Made by a program: the position numbers and the translations under genes. The notes below the pieces were generated by a model. The model ran no database searches. It worked only from the letters and a program-made list of their open reading frames with translations, and had not been told where the DNA came from. DNA of 7,403 nt from Deltaproteobacteria bacterium (lineage in GTDB: Bacteria > Desulfobacterota > DSM-4660 > Desulfatiglandales > HGW-15): the NCBI GenBank assembly GCA_019308525.1, contig JAFDIC010000192.1:1-7403 (forward strand). The letters run 5' to 3'. Numbering within the stretch: the stretch's first letter is position 1; each line of letters starts with the position of its first letter. Below are positions 1 through 6,413 of this stretch, in pieces.

Positions 1-500
1 GCCAGGCCTATGGCAGCCACCCTGGCCTTGGGCTCCCCCAGCTCCTCCCTGATCAGCTCAGCCGTCTCAAGGGCACCCTTACCGCTGAGGTGCCTGGCAT
101 CACGAAGCTCAACCTTGCCATTGTTTATCCACAGGTAGACCAGCTCAGGAGACTTGCCCCGGAAAATCACCCTGTCATACCCGGCATATTTCAGCTCCGG
201 GGCAAAAAAACCGCCCATCATGGAGTAGGCCATGAACAGGGTCTGGGGCGAAAAGGTGGAAACAATGGTGCGGTTGCAACATGGAGCGGGCGTCGCACAC
301 AGGAGTCCCGCACTGAATATCAGCAGGTTGTCAGGAGAAAAGGGCTCGACCTGCGGAGGCACCCTGTCCCACAGGATCTTGGCGTTGATTCCCAGGCCGC
401 CAAGATGGAGCCCGGTCAGCTCCGGCTCAGTCGCTACCTTCTCAATGCTTCCACGGGATAAATCAATCTCCAGGTTGATACCTGTCTCTGCGTACCTCAT
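1..500 (-). CDS. bamB: BamB-like class II benzoyl-CoA reductase catalytic subunit, aldehyde ferredoxin oxidoreductase family (3' end off window)
   Basis: This is the N-terminal 166 codons of a protein starting MRYAETGINLEIDLSRG; the frame is open to the window edge. It shows the N-terminal domain of tungsten aldehyde ferredoxin oxidoreductases: the LHLGGLG turn (about 31-37), WDRVPP (44-49), FSPDNLLIFSAGLLC (54-68), the MGGFFAPELKYAGYD block (95-109) and KVELRDARHLSGKGALETAE (129-148). Where classical AORs have a cofactor-side SNSGG, this one has SMMGG, and with the MRYAETG start and GLLCATPAP this matches BamB as I recall it from Geobacter and relatives. BamB carries the W-bis-pterin site that reduces benzoyl-CoA to cyclohexa-1,5-diene-1-carbonyl-CoA in the cytoplasmic Bam(BC)/BamDEFGHI complex. 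The start is set by AGGAG five bases upstream. It lies 108 bases after the second 3-hydroxyacyl-CoA dehydrogenase, same strand. The C-terminal [4Fe-4S] cysteines are outside the window. It could be a BamB paralog acting on another ring acyl-CoA; AOR membership is near certain, BamB function likely. Confidence 0.82.
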   Translation of the reverse strand, partial: MRYAETGINLEIDLSRGSIEKVATEPELTGLHLGGLGINAKILWDRVPPQVEPFSPDNLLIFSAGLLCATPAPCCNRTIVSTFSPQTLFMAYSMMGGFFAPELKYAGYDRVIFRGKSPELVYLWINNGKVELRDARHLSGKGALETAELIREELGEPKARVAAIGL

Positions 501-505
501 ATCAT

Positions 506-510
506 CTCCT
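506..510 (-). promoter_or_regulatory. ribosome binding site of the bamB-like gene
   Basis: AGGAG on the minus strand, five bases before the ATG at 500-498. It fixes the start of the partial reductase gene, and the resulting N-terminus (MRYAETG) is the one expected for the family. Confidence 0.7.
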
Positions 511-608
511 GTTGCATCATCCTCTTGTCCCAAACTCCACCGAACCTTTGCGCCATCATCATCGATGGACAGAACAGGAGGTCTTTGCACCAATTCACGC
601 TGAGACCA

Positions 609-1466
609 TTATTGTGAATAGTCATAGAAACCCTTACCCGATTTACGCCCCAGGGACCCCGCAGCCACCATGTTACTCAAAAGGGGACAGGGCAAGAACT
701 TGTCGCCCCCCCTCCTCTTGTGCAGGTCTTCCATGATGTGAAGAAGGGTGTCCAGCCCGATGAAATCACAGAGGGCCAGTGGTCCCATGGGCCAATTAAA
801 TCCTGACTTGAAGGCCAGGTCAATGTCTTCCTTTGTGGCAACCCCTTCATAAAGGCAATAGATAACCTCGTTCAAGAGCGGTATCATGGTCCTGTTCGTC
901 AAGAATCCAGGGCAGTCCACCTTTATCTCCACAGGGTCCTTGTTGATGGCCTTGCAGAATTCCCTTGCCGTGCAGGCAGTCTCATCACTGGTCTGAAGGG
1001 CCCTCACCAGTTCAACGAGCCTCATAACCGTCGGTGGCTGGTGGAAGTGGATAATAATGAACTTATCCGGCCTCTTGGTAACAGAGGCAAGCGGGGTGGC
1101 CGGCAGTGCCGAGGTGTTGGATGCGAGGATGGCGCCGGGCTTAAGCGCCTGGTCCAGGTTTCTGAAAACATCCTGCTTCACGTTGATATCTTCAAAAACC
1201 GCTTCAATGGCCAAGTCCACATCCTTTGCTTCCTCCAGATTAGATACTGTCTTGATATTCGAAAGCACCTTTTTCTTGTCTTCTTCGGTCATTTTTCCCT
1301 TCTCTACCCGCTTGCCCAGGCTACCTTCAATAAAGCCTTTTGCCTTTTGGACCGCTTGCTCGGAGACGTCATACCCGTATGACTCAAAACCTGACTGTGC
1401 GCAAACCTGAAGTATACCTCTCCCCATAACTCCCAAGCCGACAACAAGCACCTTTCTTACCTCCAT
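609..1466 (-). CDS. 3-hydroxyacyl-CoA dehydrogenase, divergent second copy
   Basis: A 285-residue protein of the short, unfused 3-hydroxyacyl-CoA dehydrogenase family, which oxidises (3S)-hydroxyacyl-CoA to 3-oxoacyl-CoA with NAD+ in the cytoplasm. The Rossmann glycine motif is GLGVMG (10-15) and the acidic strand end is YGYDV (30-34). By recalled alignment with the human enzyme, the catalytic set is present: Ser119 (NTSA), His140, Glu152 and Asn191 (GFLTNR). The C-terminal domain has FNWPMGPLALCDFIGLD (223-239) and ends GKGFYDYSQ. It is odd around the catalytic His: the usual HFFNPVPVM reads HFHQPPTVM, so the conserved Asn is Gln143. The start has a strong AGGAGGG seven bases upstream (1480-1474). 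It follows the enoyl-CoA hydratase by 58 bases and precedes the bamB-like gene. Given that context, 3-hydroxypimeloyl-CoA or another ring-derived hydroxyacyl-CoA is a plausible substrate; this is inference. Confidence 0.95.
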   Translation of the reverse strand: MEVRKVLVVGLGVMGRGILQVCAQSGFESYGYDVSEQAVQKAKGFIEGSLGKRVEKGKMTEEDKKKVLSNIKTVSNLEEAKDVDLAIEAVFEDINVKQDVFRNLDQALKPGAILASNTSALPATPLASVTKRPDKFIIIHFHQPPTVMRLVELVRALQTSDETACTAREFCKAINKDPVEIKVDCPGFLTNRTMIPLLNEVIYCLYEGVATKEDIDLAFKSGFNWPMGPLALCDFIGLDTLLHIMEDLHKRRGGDKFLPCPLLSNMVAAGSLGRKSGKGFYDYSQ

Positions 1467-1524
1467 TTGCTTTCCCTCCTATGATATCTTGTCTTACCAA
1501 CTCCCAAGGTCTTTTCTTAAGACT

Positions 1525-2307
1525 TCATTTCCCCCTGAACCTGGGCTTCCTTTTCTCGAGGAAGGCTATCAATCCCTCCTTGCTGTCCTCAGCCGCAAAG
1601 CATGCGCCAAGACACAGACTCTCAATACTAAGTCCCTTGGCCAGGTCAACTTCAATCCCCTGGTTTATGGCTCTGAGTGCGTATTTCATGGCAACAGGGC
1701 TTTTTTCCGCAAGGATCCCTGCTAGTTCATGACACTCCTTCATCAAGCTGTCTGCCGGCACCACGTTGTTCACCAGACCTATGCGAAGCGCCTCCTCCGC
1801 GTCAACTATCTTGCCCGTAAGTATCAATTCGGTGGCCTTTGCCAGGCCTATTAACCGGGGAAGTCTCTGGGTTCCGCCGGCCCCGGGGATGATCCCCAGG
1901 TTTATTTCCAGTTGCCCCAGCTTTGCCCTGTCCGATGCCACCCTGAACGTACATGCCAGGGCGATCTCGCACCCCACGCCGAAGGCATAACCGTTGATGG
2001 CCGCGATAGAAGGGATATTCAACCCGGCGATTCTGTTCAGCAGGGCCTGTCTTTTCCTGGACGTCTCAATGCTGCCAAGAGGTGTCCTTTCACTCAGCTC
2101 CTTTATGTCAGAGCCGGAAATGAAGGATTTCTCCCCGGCCCCTGTAATGAGGAGGACCCTTGCGTCCTTGTCTTTTTGGATCTTGTCCAGGGATTCCTCC
2201 AGCCCTTCCACCATGGCCGCATTAAGGGCATTATGGACCTCCGGCCGATTCAACGTGATGGTCACGACATGGCCTTCCTTCTTGTAGATCACCTCTTTCC
2301 CGGACAT
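1525..2307 (-). CDS. enoyl-CoA hydratase/isomerase (crotonase) family protein
   Basis: A 260-residue crotonase-fold enzyme, the usual length. It adds water to an enoyl-CoA in the cytoplasm. Visible motifs are NRPEVHNALN (20-29), the oxyanion-hole strand SFISGSDIKEL (61-71), INGYAFGVGCEIALAC (104-119) and GQLEINLGIIPGAGGTQRL (131-149). Both acid residues of true hydratases are present: Glu114 (GCE) and Glu134 (QLE), matching rat Glu144 and Glu164. The C-terminus KEGLIAFLEKRKPRFRGK is typical. I chose ATG 2307 (MSGKEVIYKK): the frame stays open to an upstream start at 2382, but those 25 residues lie inside the preceding dehydrogenase and match nothing in the family. It starts 4 bases after that gene's TAG, so the two are probably translationally coupled. 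The likely substrate is crotonyl-CoA or an unsaturated dicarboxylic acyl-CoA. Cyclohexa-1,5-diene-1-carbonyl-CoA hydratase (the BamR/Dch role) is an alternative I cannot separate by eye. Confidence 0.95.
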   Translation of the reverse strand: MSGKEVIYKKEGHVVTITLNRPEVHNALNAAMVEGLEESLDKIQKDKDARVLLITGAGEKSFISGSDIKELSERTPLGSIETSRKRQALLNRIAGLNIPSIAAINGYAFGVGCEIALACTFRVASDRAKLGQLEINLGIIPGAGGTQRLPRLIGLAKATELILTGKIVDAEEALRIGLVNNVVPADSLMKECHELAGILAEKSPVAMKYALRAINQGIEVDLAKGLSIESLCLGACFAAEDSKEGLIAFLEKRKPRFRGK

Positions 2308-2311
2308 CGGT

Positions 2312-3193
2312 CTACTTGCCTTCCTGTGGATGGGAATAATCGTAGAACCCTCTTCCAGCCTCTCTGCCTGTTTTTCCCGCACGCACCAGGTTCTTCACCC
2401 ACACCGGGAGTCTAAACCGGTCTCCCAGCTCCACCGCCATGTAGTCGGTCACGTGGTTAAGGAGACCGATTGCGTTGAGGAAATCAAAGAGCTCGAAGGG
2501 GCCCATGGGATGACCCAGGCCCAATCTGGCTCCCCTATCTACATCCTCCACCGTCCCCACCCCCTCCTCCACAATACGGGCTGCCTCTACTGCAAAGGCA
2601 TTCAACATGCGGTTCACGATGAAGCCGGGGCTGTCCGCAGAAACGATCGGCGTCTTCCCCATCAAGCGCGCCAGCATCTTTACTTGCTCAATCGTCTCAT
2701 CCGAGCTCAAGACACCTCGAACTACCTCCACGAGCTTCATAACGGGCACCGGGTTGAAAAAGTGCATCCCTGCCACCTTCTCAGGCCTGGTCGTCGCGGC
2801 CGCAATCCCAGATACGGACAAAGAGGACGTGTTTGTCAAGAGAAGGGCATCATCAGATTCCACTGTCCTGTCCATCTTCCCAAAGAGGTCCTTCTTGACT
2901 CCCATGTCCTCAAAAACCGCTTCAATGACCACATCTGCGTCCCTGATCCTTTCAAAATTCTTTGACAGGTCTATCCTGGAAAGAACGCCCTCTTTTTCTT
3001 CAGGCTTCATCTTTCCCTTGGAAACCAGCTTTTCCAGGTTTTGTTCGGTGCTTTTGAGTCCTTTCTCAAGGATCGAAGGGTCCACGTCCACACCATGGAC
3101 CTTGAATCCTGATTGGGCAAAGGCCTGGACAATGCTCATGCCGACCTTGCCCACTCCCACGACATGAATCTTCAAATCCTTGGTAATTTCCAT
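2312..3193 (-). CDS. 3-hydroxyacyl-CoA dehydrogenase, canonical copy
   Basis: A 293-residue NAD+-dependent (3S)-3-hydroxyacyl-CoA dehydrogenase acting in beta-oxidation. Domains in order: Rossmann N-domain with GVGKVG (13-18) and the acidic VHGVDVD strand (32-38), then a helical C-terminal domain with LGHPMGPFELFDFLN (226-240) and the GRGFYDYS end motif. By family alignment the active-site residues are Ser123 (NTSS), His144 and Asn147 (MHFFNPVPVM), Glu156 and Asn194 (GFIVNR); all are canonical. A strong AGGAGGTGA (3211-3203) lies nine bases before the ATG. It follows the acyl-CoA dehydrogenase by 132 bases and is joined to the hydratase with 4 bases between them. It is best suited to 3-hydroxybutyryl-CoA or a medium-chain or dicarboxylic hydroxyacyl-CoA; substrate is not readable from sequence. 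It is clearly homologous to, but divergent from, the copy at 609-1466. Confidence 0.96.
   Translation of the reverse strand: MEITKDLKIHVVGVGKVGMSIVQAFAQSGFKVHGVDVDPSILEKGLKSTEQNLEKLVSKGKMKPEEKEGVLSRIDLSKNFERIRDADVVIEAVFEDMGVKKDLFGKMDRTVESDDALLLTNTSSLSVSGIAAATTRPEKVAGMHFFNPVPVMKLVEVVRGVLSSDETIEQVKMLARLMGKTPIVSADSPGFIVNRMLNAFAVEAARIVEEGVGTVEDVDRGARLGLGHPMGPFELFDFLNAIGLLNHVTDYMAVELGDRFRLPVWVKNLVRAGKTGREAGRGFYDYSHPQEGK
2319..2325 (-). promoter_or_regulatory. ribosome binding site of the enoyl-CoA hydratase
   Basis: AGGAAGG on the minus strand, 11 bases before the ATG at 2307, lying inside the last codons of the upstream dehydrogenase. The spacing is slightly long, but it supports the 2307 start over the 2382 start and fits translational coupling. 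Confidence 0.55.
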
Positions 3194-3325
3194 TGTGCCT
3201 CTTCACCTCCTTTTCCGTTCATTGATCTCACGTCCACTAGATAGGAGCAGCGAGGCTACAGGCACTCCCTTGCCCGGTGGAACCCGAAGGAGCATCACCG
3301 AAGCCCAATGTTTTCTGTTCACCGC
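3194..3325 (-). other. 132-base intergenic spacer within the operon
   Basis: Spacer between the acyl-CoA dehydrogenase stop (TGA) and the start of the canonical hydroxyacyl-CoA dehydrogenase. I see no ORF, no stem with a T-run that would make a terminator, and no convincing promoter. It holds the strong ribosome binding site of the downstream gene and a short tandem CGGTGA repeat that includes the upstream stop codon. It does not look like an operon boundary. Confidence 0.5.
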
Positions 3326-4489
3326 TCACCGGTTTGCCTTCCTATATCCCAGGGCATCTGTAGCGATGATCATTTTTTGGATGTTGGCCGACCCTTCCAG
3401 TACCTGGTAGAGCTTTGCATCACGCAGAAGCCTTTCAACCGGATACTCCTTTGAGTAACCATAGGCCCCGAGGATCCTGAGGCTTCCGTCAGCCACCCTG
3501 GACGCCACATCGCACGAGTAATACTTGGCCATGCTGGTCTCAAGGGTATTGCCGGTGTTCCCCTTGTCTTTCTGCATGGCGCACCTGTAAGTTAACAGCC
3601 GTGCGGCCTCCGTCTCCACTATCATTCTGGCCAGTTCTTCCTGGACCATCTGGAATTTTCCAATGGGCCTTCCGAACTGCTCCCGCTCCCTGGCGTATTT
3701 TACGGCCTCATCAATCAGCCCCAGGCTGACACCCACGGCACCTGCCGCCGCGGTCAGCCTGGTATTGTTCAGGCCGGCCATGGCAATTTCAAATCCTCTC
3801 CCTTCCTCTCCTCCCAGAAGGTTTTCAGCAGGCACTTCCACGTCGTCGAAAAAGATTTCCCCGGTAGGGCAGGCTTGCCATCCCATCTTCTCCGCCCGGG
3901 GACCGACGGTAATGCCTTTCGAATGCATATCCACGATGAACGCTGATATTCCCTTGTACCTCCTGGAAGGATCCGTATATGCATAGATGATCCCCACATC
4001 GGCAACCTGTGCGTAGGTGATCCAGTTTTTCGACCCTGTCAAAATGTAAAGGTCTCCCTTTTTTACCGCCCTGGTCTTCATTGAACCCACGTCCGATCCC
4101 GCGTCAGGCTCGGTGATCCCGATGCAACCCAGGTGCTCAGTGCTGACAAGCCTGGGGATATACTTCCTTTTCTGTTCTTCCGTCCCGAATTCAAGGATTT
4201 CTCTTGCCGTGCCCATGGCCTGCATGTTGAATGCAGCCCGAATTGAGCCGCTTACCTTTGATATTTCCTCGGTCACCACTGTATGGGCCAGGAAACCAAG
4301 ATCCGAACCGCCGTACTCCTCGGGTATAGGGCACCCGAAAAAGCCCAGGTCCCCCATCCTGTTGATAATGTCCTTTTGAAACCTGTGGTTTTCTTCGTCA
4401 TCCGCCACCCTGGGCATGATCTCGTTCTGGGCAAACTTCCGGGCCGTGTCCTGAAGGGCCCTAATCTCATCGCTGAAATCGAATTCCAT
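3326..4489 (-). CDS. acyl-CoA dehydrogenase resembling non-decarboxylating glutaryl-CoA dehydrogenase
   Basis: A 387-residue FAD flavoenzyme that introduces a 2,3 double bond into an acyl-CoA, passing electrons to ETF. In order: N-terminal helical domain (MEFDFSDEIRALQ start), the beta domain with GITEPDAGSD (about 128-137) and TGSKNWIT, and a C-terminal helical domain with REQFGRPIGKFQM and RILGAYGYSKEYPVERLLRD. The catalytic base is Glu365 in VLEGSANIQ. Arg84 in SGSIRAAFNM sits where glutaryl-CoA dehydrogenases carry the arginine that holds the distal carboxylate. The overall sequence, down to the KANR tail, recalls the Desulfococcus enzyme that makes glutaconyl-CoA without decarboxylation. 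A cyclohexane- or cyclohexene-carboxyl-CoA dehydrogenase, as in Syntrophus, is the main alternative. I prefer ATG 4489 to the in-frame GTG 4507, because the family begins M-D/E-F and the GTG has no ribosome binding site. It starts 34 bases after the carboxyltransferase stop, a neighbour that could handle its carboxylated product. Confidence 0.93.
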   Translation of the reverse strand: MEFDFSDEIRALQDTARKFAQNEIMPRVADDEENHRFQKDIINRMGDLGFFGCPIPEEYGGSDLGFLAHTVVTEEISKVSGSIRAAFNMQAMGTAREILEFGTEEQKRKYIPRLVSTEHLGCIGITEPDAGSDVGSMKTRAVKKGDLYILTGSKNWITYAQVADVGIIYAYTDPSRRYKGISAFIVDMHSKGITVGPRAEKMGWQACPTGEIFFDDVEVPAENLLGGEEGRGFEIAMAGLNNTRLTAAAGAVGVSLGLIDEAVKYAREREQFGRPIGKFQMVQEELARMIVETEAARLLTYRCAMQKDKGNTGNTLETSMAKYYSCDVASRVADGSLRILGAYGYSKEYPVERLLRDAKLYQVLEGSANIQKMIIATDALGYRKANR

Positions 4490-4493
4490 TCTA

Positions 4494-4499
4494 CCCCTT
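4494..4499 (-). promoter_or_regulatory. probable ribosome binding site of the acyl-CoA dehydrogenase
   Basis: AAGGGG on the minus strand, four bases before the ATG at 4489, with a second purine-rich candidate (GGAG, 4505-4502) twelve bases upstream. Either serves the 4489 ATG, while nothing similar precedes the in-frame GTG at 4507. This supports the shorter protein. Confidence 0.45.
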
Positions 4500-4523
4500 A
4501 TCTCCACCTATTTCGTGGAACTA

Positions 4524-6062
4524 CTACAACGGAATATTACCATGCTTCTTTTGCGGTCTGGTCAATTTCTTGCTCTGAAGTAGTTCGAGGGCTTGGACCA
4601 ATACCGGCCTGGTCTCCCCTGGTTCAATGATGTCGTTTATGTGACGCAGGGAAGCGGCCCTGTACGCATTTACATATTTATCGTAGTAGGATTGAAACAG
4701 GGCCTCGATCTCTTTTTGATCTTTGCCCTCGCCAATCTCTTTCCTGAAAAGGATGCTGGCCGCCGTGTTCGGTGCGACGCTGGATATCTCCGCACCCGGC
4801 CATGCATACACAAGGTCGGCGCCTATATACTGGCTCCCCATTGCAATGTAGGCGCCGGCATAGGCCTTTCTCACTATGATCGTAACTTTCGGCACTGTTG
4901 CCTCTGCGTAGGCATGGAGCAGCTTGGCCCCCTTGTAGATCATTCCCCCCTCCTCCATCTCCTTCCCGATAAGGTATGCAGGGGAGTCCTGAAAGGTAAC
5001 GACCGGTATGTTGAAGGCATCACAAAACCGAACAAAGCGGGCCGCTTTTTCAGCACCCTTTATGTCGATTACACCCCCGAGATAGGCTGGCTGATTGGCC
5101 ACCACCCCAACCACATGCCCTGACAGACGCGCAAACCCCGTGATCATGTTCTTGGCGAATTCGGGTTTCAATTCAAAAAACGTCCCTTCATCAAAGACCG
5201 GGGTGATCACCTGGTGCATGTCAAAGGGTTTGGAGGATTTTTCAGGGACAATCCCGTTCAACTTGTCCTTGACCCTGTCAGGGGGGTCATGAGTGGGCAC
5301 ACGGGGAGGTTTCTCGTGGCAGTTAAGGGGCAAGAAACCCATGATCGTTCGTGCCGCGTGGAGCACGTCGGGTTCAGAGTCACCCAGGACATCCACCAGC
5401 CCGCTCACCCTGGAATGCATTATTGCACCGCCTAGTTCCTCGTCACTGATATCCCTCCCTGTCTGGGCCTTTACAAAGGCCGGGCCCGCGACATAGATGG
5501 CGCTGTTCTTTGTCATCAGGATAAAATCCGTGAGTCCGGGTGAGTAGGCCTGCCCGCCCGCAACCACTCCCAGAATAATGGAAATCTGGGGGACCATCCC
5601 TGAATAGATACTGTTCCTCTTGAAAAGCTGGCCGAACATCTCCATGGGGCCCAGGGTCTCATGCAATCTCAACCCGCCGGAATGGCAAATCCCGATAATA
5701 GGTACGCCGACTTCAGCAGCAATGTCCATCAATGCGCAGATCTTCCTGCCGTGCATTTCACCGTATGTCCCTCCCAGAGCCGAGAAGTCCTGGGCATAGA
5801 CACATACTTTTCTCCCGTTGATCTTCCCGTGGCCGGTAATGACGCCCTCGGCAGGTATCTGCCTCTTGTCCATCCCAAAATCCCTGTAATGGTGCGTGGC
5901 AAGCATATCAAGTTCAACAAAACTGCCTGGATCAAGAAGTTTACTGATCCTTTCCCTGGGAGGCAGCATACCCTTGTCGTAATAGAGCCTTTTCTTAGCT
6001 TCCTGGCTCGTTGCTTCAACAATGGCCTTTTTTCTCTTTCTTAGATCCTTGATTCTGTCCAT
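4524..6062 (-). CDS. biotin-dependent acyl-CoA carboxyltransferase (propionyl-CoA carboxylase beta / methylmalonyl-CoA decarboxylase alpha type)
   Basis: A 512-residue carboxyltransferase with the two tandem crotonase-like halves of PccB/MmdA proteins; it moves a carboxyl group between carboxybiotin and an acyl-CoA. N-half: PPRERISKLLDPGSFVELD (34-52), YAQDFSALGGTYGEMHGRKI (89-108), HSGGLRLHE (127-135) and GVVAGGQAYSPGLTDF (165-180). C-half: GVVANQPAYLGGVID (319-333), DSPAYLIG (359-366), RKAYAGAYIAMGS (398-410), YAWPGAEIS (419-427) and the terminal KKHGNIPL. Several motifs differ from classic PccB: HSGGLRLHE for DSGGARIQE, DSPAYLIG for DVPGFLPG, and Ile406 where PccB usually has Asp in GGAYDVM. 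It is not GcdA-like. No biotin carboxylase, biotin carrier or membrane decarboxylase lies in the window, so partners must be elsewhere and the direction (carboxylase or decarboxylase) is open. The ribosome binding site is weak (GATGGG). It is first in the compact gene series, just before the glutaryl-CoA-dehydrogenase-like gene. Confidence 0.92.
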   Translation of the reverse strand: MDRIKDLRKRKKAIVEATSQEAKKRLYYDKGMLPPRERISKLLDPGSFVELDMLATHHYRDFGMDKRQIPAEGVITGHGKINGRKVCVYAQDFSALGGTYGEMHGRKICALMDIAAEVGVPIIGICHSGGLRLHETLGPMEMFGQLFKRNSIYSGMVPQISIILGVVAGGQAYSPGLTDFILMTKNSAIYVAGPAFVKAQTGRDISDEELGGAIMHSRVSGLVDVLGDSEPDVLHAARTIMGFLPLNCHEKPPRVPTHDPPDRVKDKLNGIVPEKSSKPFDMHQVITPVFDEGTFFELKPEFAKNMITGFARLSGHVVGVVANQPAYLGGVIDIKGAEKAARFVRFCDAFNIPVVTFQDSPAYLIGKEMEEGGMIYKGAKLLHAYAEATVPKVTIIVRKAYAGAYIAMGSQYIGADLVYAWPGAEISSVAPNTAASILFRKEIGEGKDQKEIEALFQSYYDKYVNAYRAASLRHINDIIEPGETRPVLVQALELLQSKKLTRPQKKHGNIPL

Positions 6063-6228
6063 ATAGTTCGCCCATCAATATTTCTTAGAGTCTCTTAGGC
6101 CGCAGGTAAACCTTCCTGGCGTCCAGCAGCACATTGCAATCGGTTAGGTGTAGACACGCTGTTGCTCAAATCTTTCCGCTCCACCTATTTATGGCAAAAG
6201 AAAATACAGCTCATGGTATCTGCCGTTG
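6063..6228 (-). other. leader region upstream of the carboxyltransferase, likely promoter-bearing
   Basis: This stretch of 166 bases has no ORF with recognisable coding content. As the only long gap before the compact six-gene series, it is the natural place for that operon's promoter. I find only weak sigma70-like pairs (for example TTGCCA followed by AAAGAT) and no clear sigma54 -24/-12 site. Small symmetrical sites are present: an 8-base ATTGCAAT palindrome (6133-6140), AGGTAAACCT (6104-6113) and AGAGTCTCT near 6087-6095. They could be operators or chance. Confidence 0.3.
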
Positions 6229-6260
6229 TGGTCTCTGGGGGTCTTTTCTCAAGGCCCAAT
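6229..6260 (+). repeat. left terminal inverted repeat
   Basis: Left arm of the inverted pair. It begins TGGTCTCTGGGGG and ends AAGGCCCAAT. It matches the reverse complement of 6414-6445 except for one T/C difference at base 6234. Confidence 0.85.
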
Positions 6261-6413
6261 CAAGTTGCTCCCAGGCACTTACAAGGGCACCAAACAATTA
6301 GTCGAAGGCCACAGTAGCCCCACAAGATTATCTTCACCGGAGCCTCTATCTCTCGTCCCTAATGAAGGCCCCCTATGAGGATAATGGGGGCGTGGGAACA
6401 GCTCAAGAGTGAT

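Noticed and set aside
90..461. Plus-strand ORF of 123 codons
   Set aside because: It is antisense to the BamB-like coding sequence, which has strong family motifs; the plus-strand product has none. The other plus-strand ORFs over real genes are rejected for the same reason.
553..568. CCATC/GATGG hairpin between the second dehydrogenase and the bamB-like gene
   Set aside because: Only a 5-base-pair stem with no T-run; easily chance.
1506..1525. Hairpin just after the hydratase stop (7 base pairs with one bulge, 5-base loop)
   Set aside because: On the transcribed strand it is followed by GGGAG, not a U-run, and the next gene is only 58 bases away with a strong ribosome binding site. It is not a convincing terminator.
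2308..2382. 25-residue N-terminal extension of the enoyl-CoA hydratase
   Set aside because: It lies inside the upstream dehydrogenase gene, does not resemble crotonase N-termini, and the ATG at 2307 has its own upstream purine-rich site and gives the usual length.
4490..4507. GTG start giving six more residues on the acyl-CoA dehydrogenase
   Set aside because: There is no ribosome binding site before the GTG, and the family starts at the M-E-F-D-F position.
4524..6062. Glutaconyl-CoA decarboxylase alpha (GcdA) as the name for the carboxyltransferase
   Set aside because: The sequence shows the PccB-type layout and KHGNIPL tail. Recalled GcdA proteins are longer, with a different N-terminus and different motifs.
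6063..6228. Specific promoter and operator calls upstream of the carboxyltransferase
   Set aside because: Only weak -35/-10 matches and short palindromes were found; none is better than expected by chance in a region of this length.
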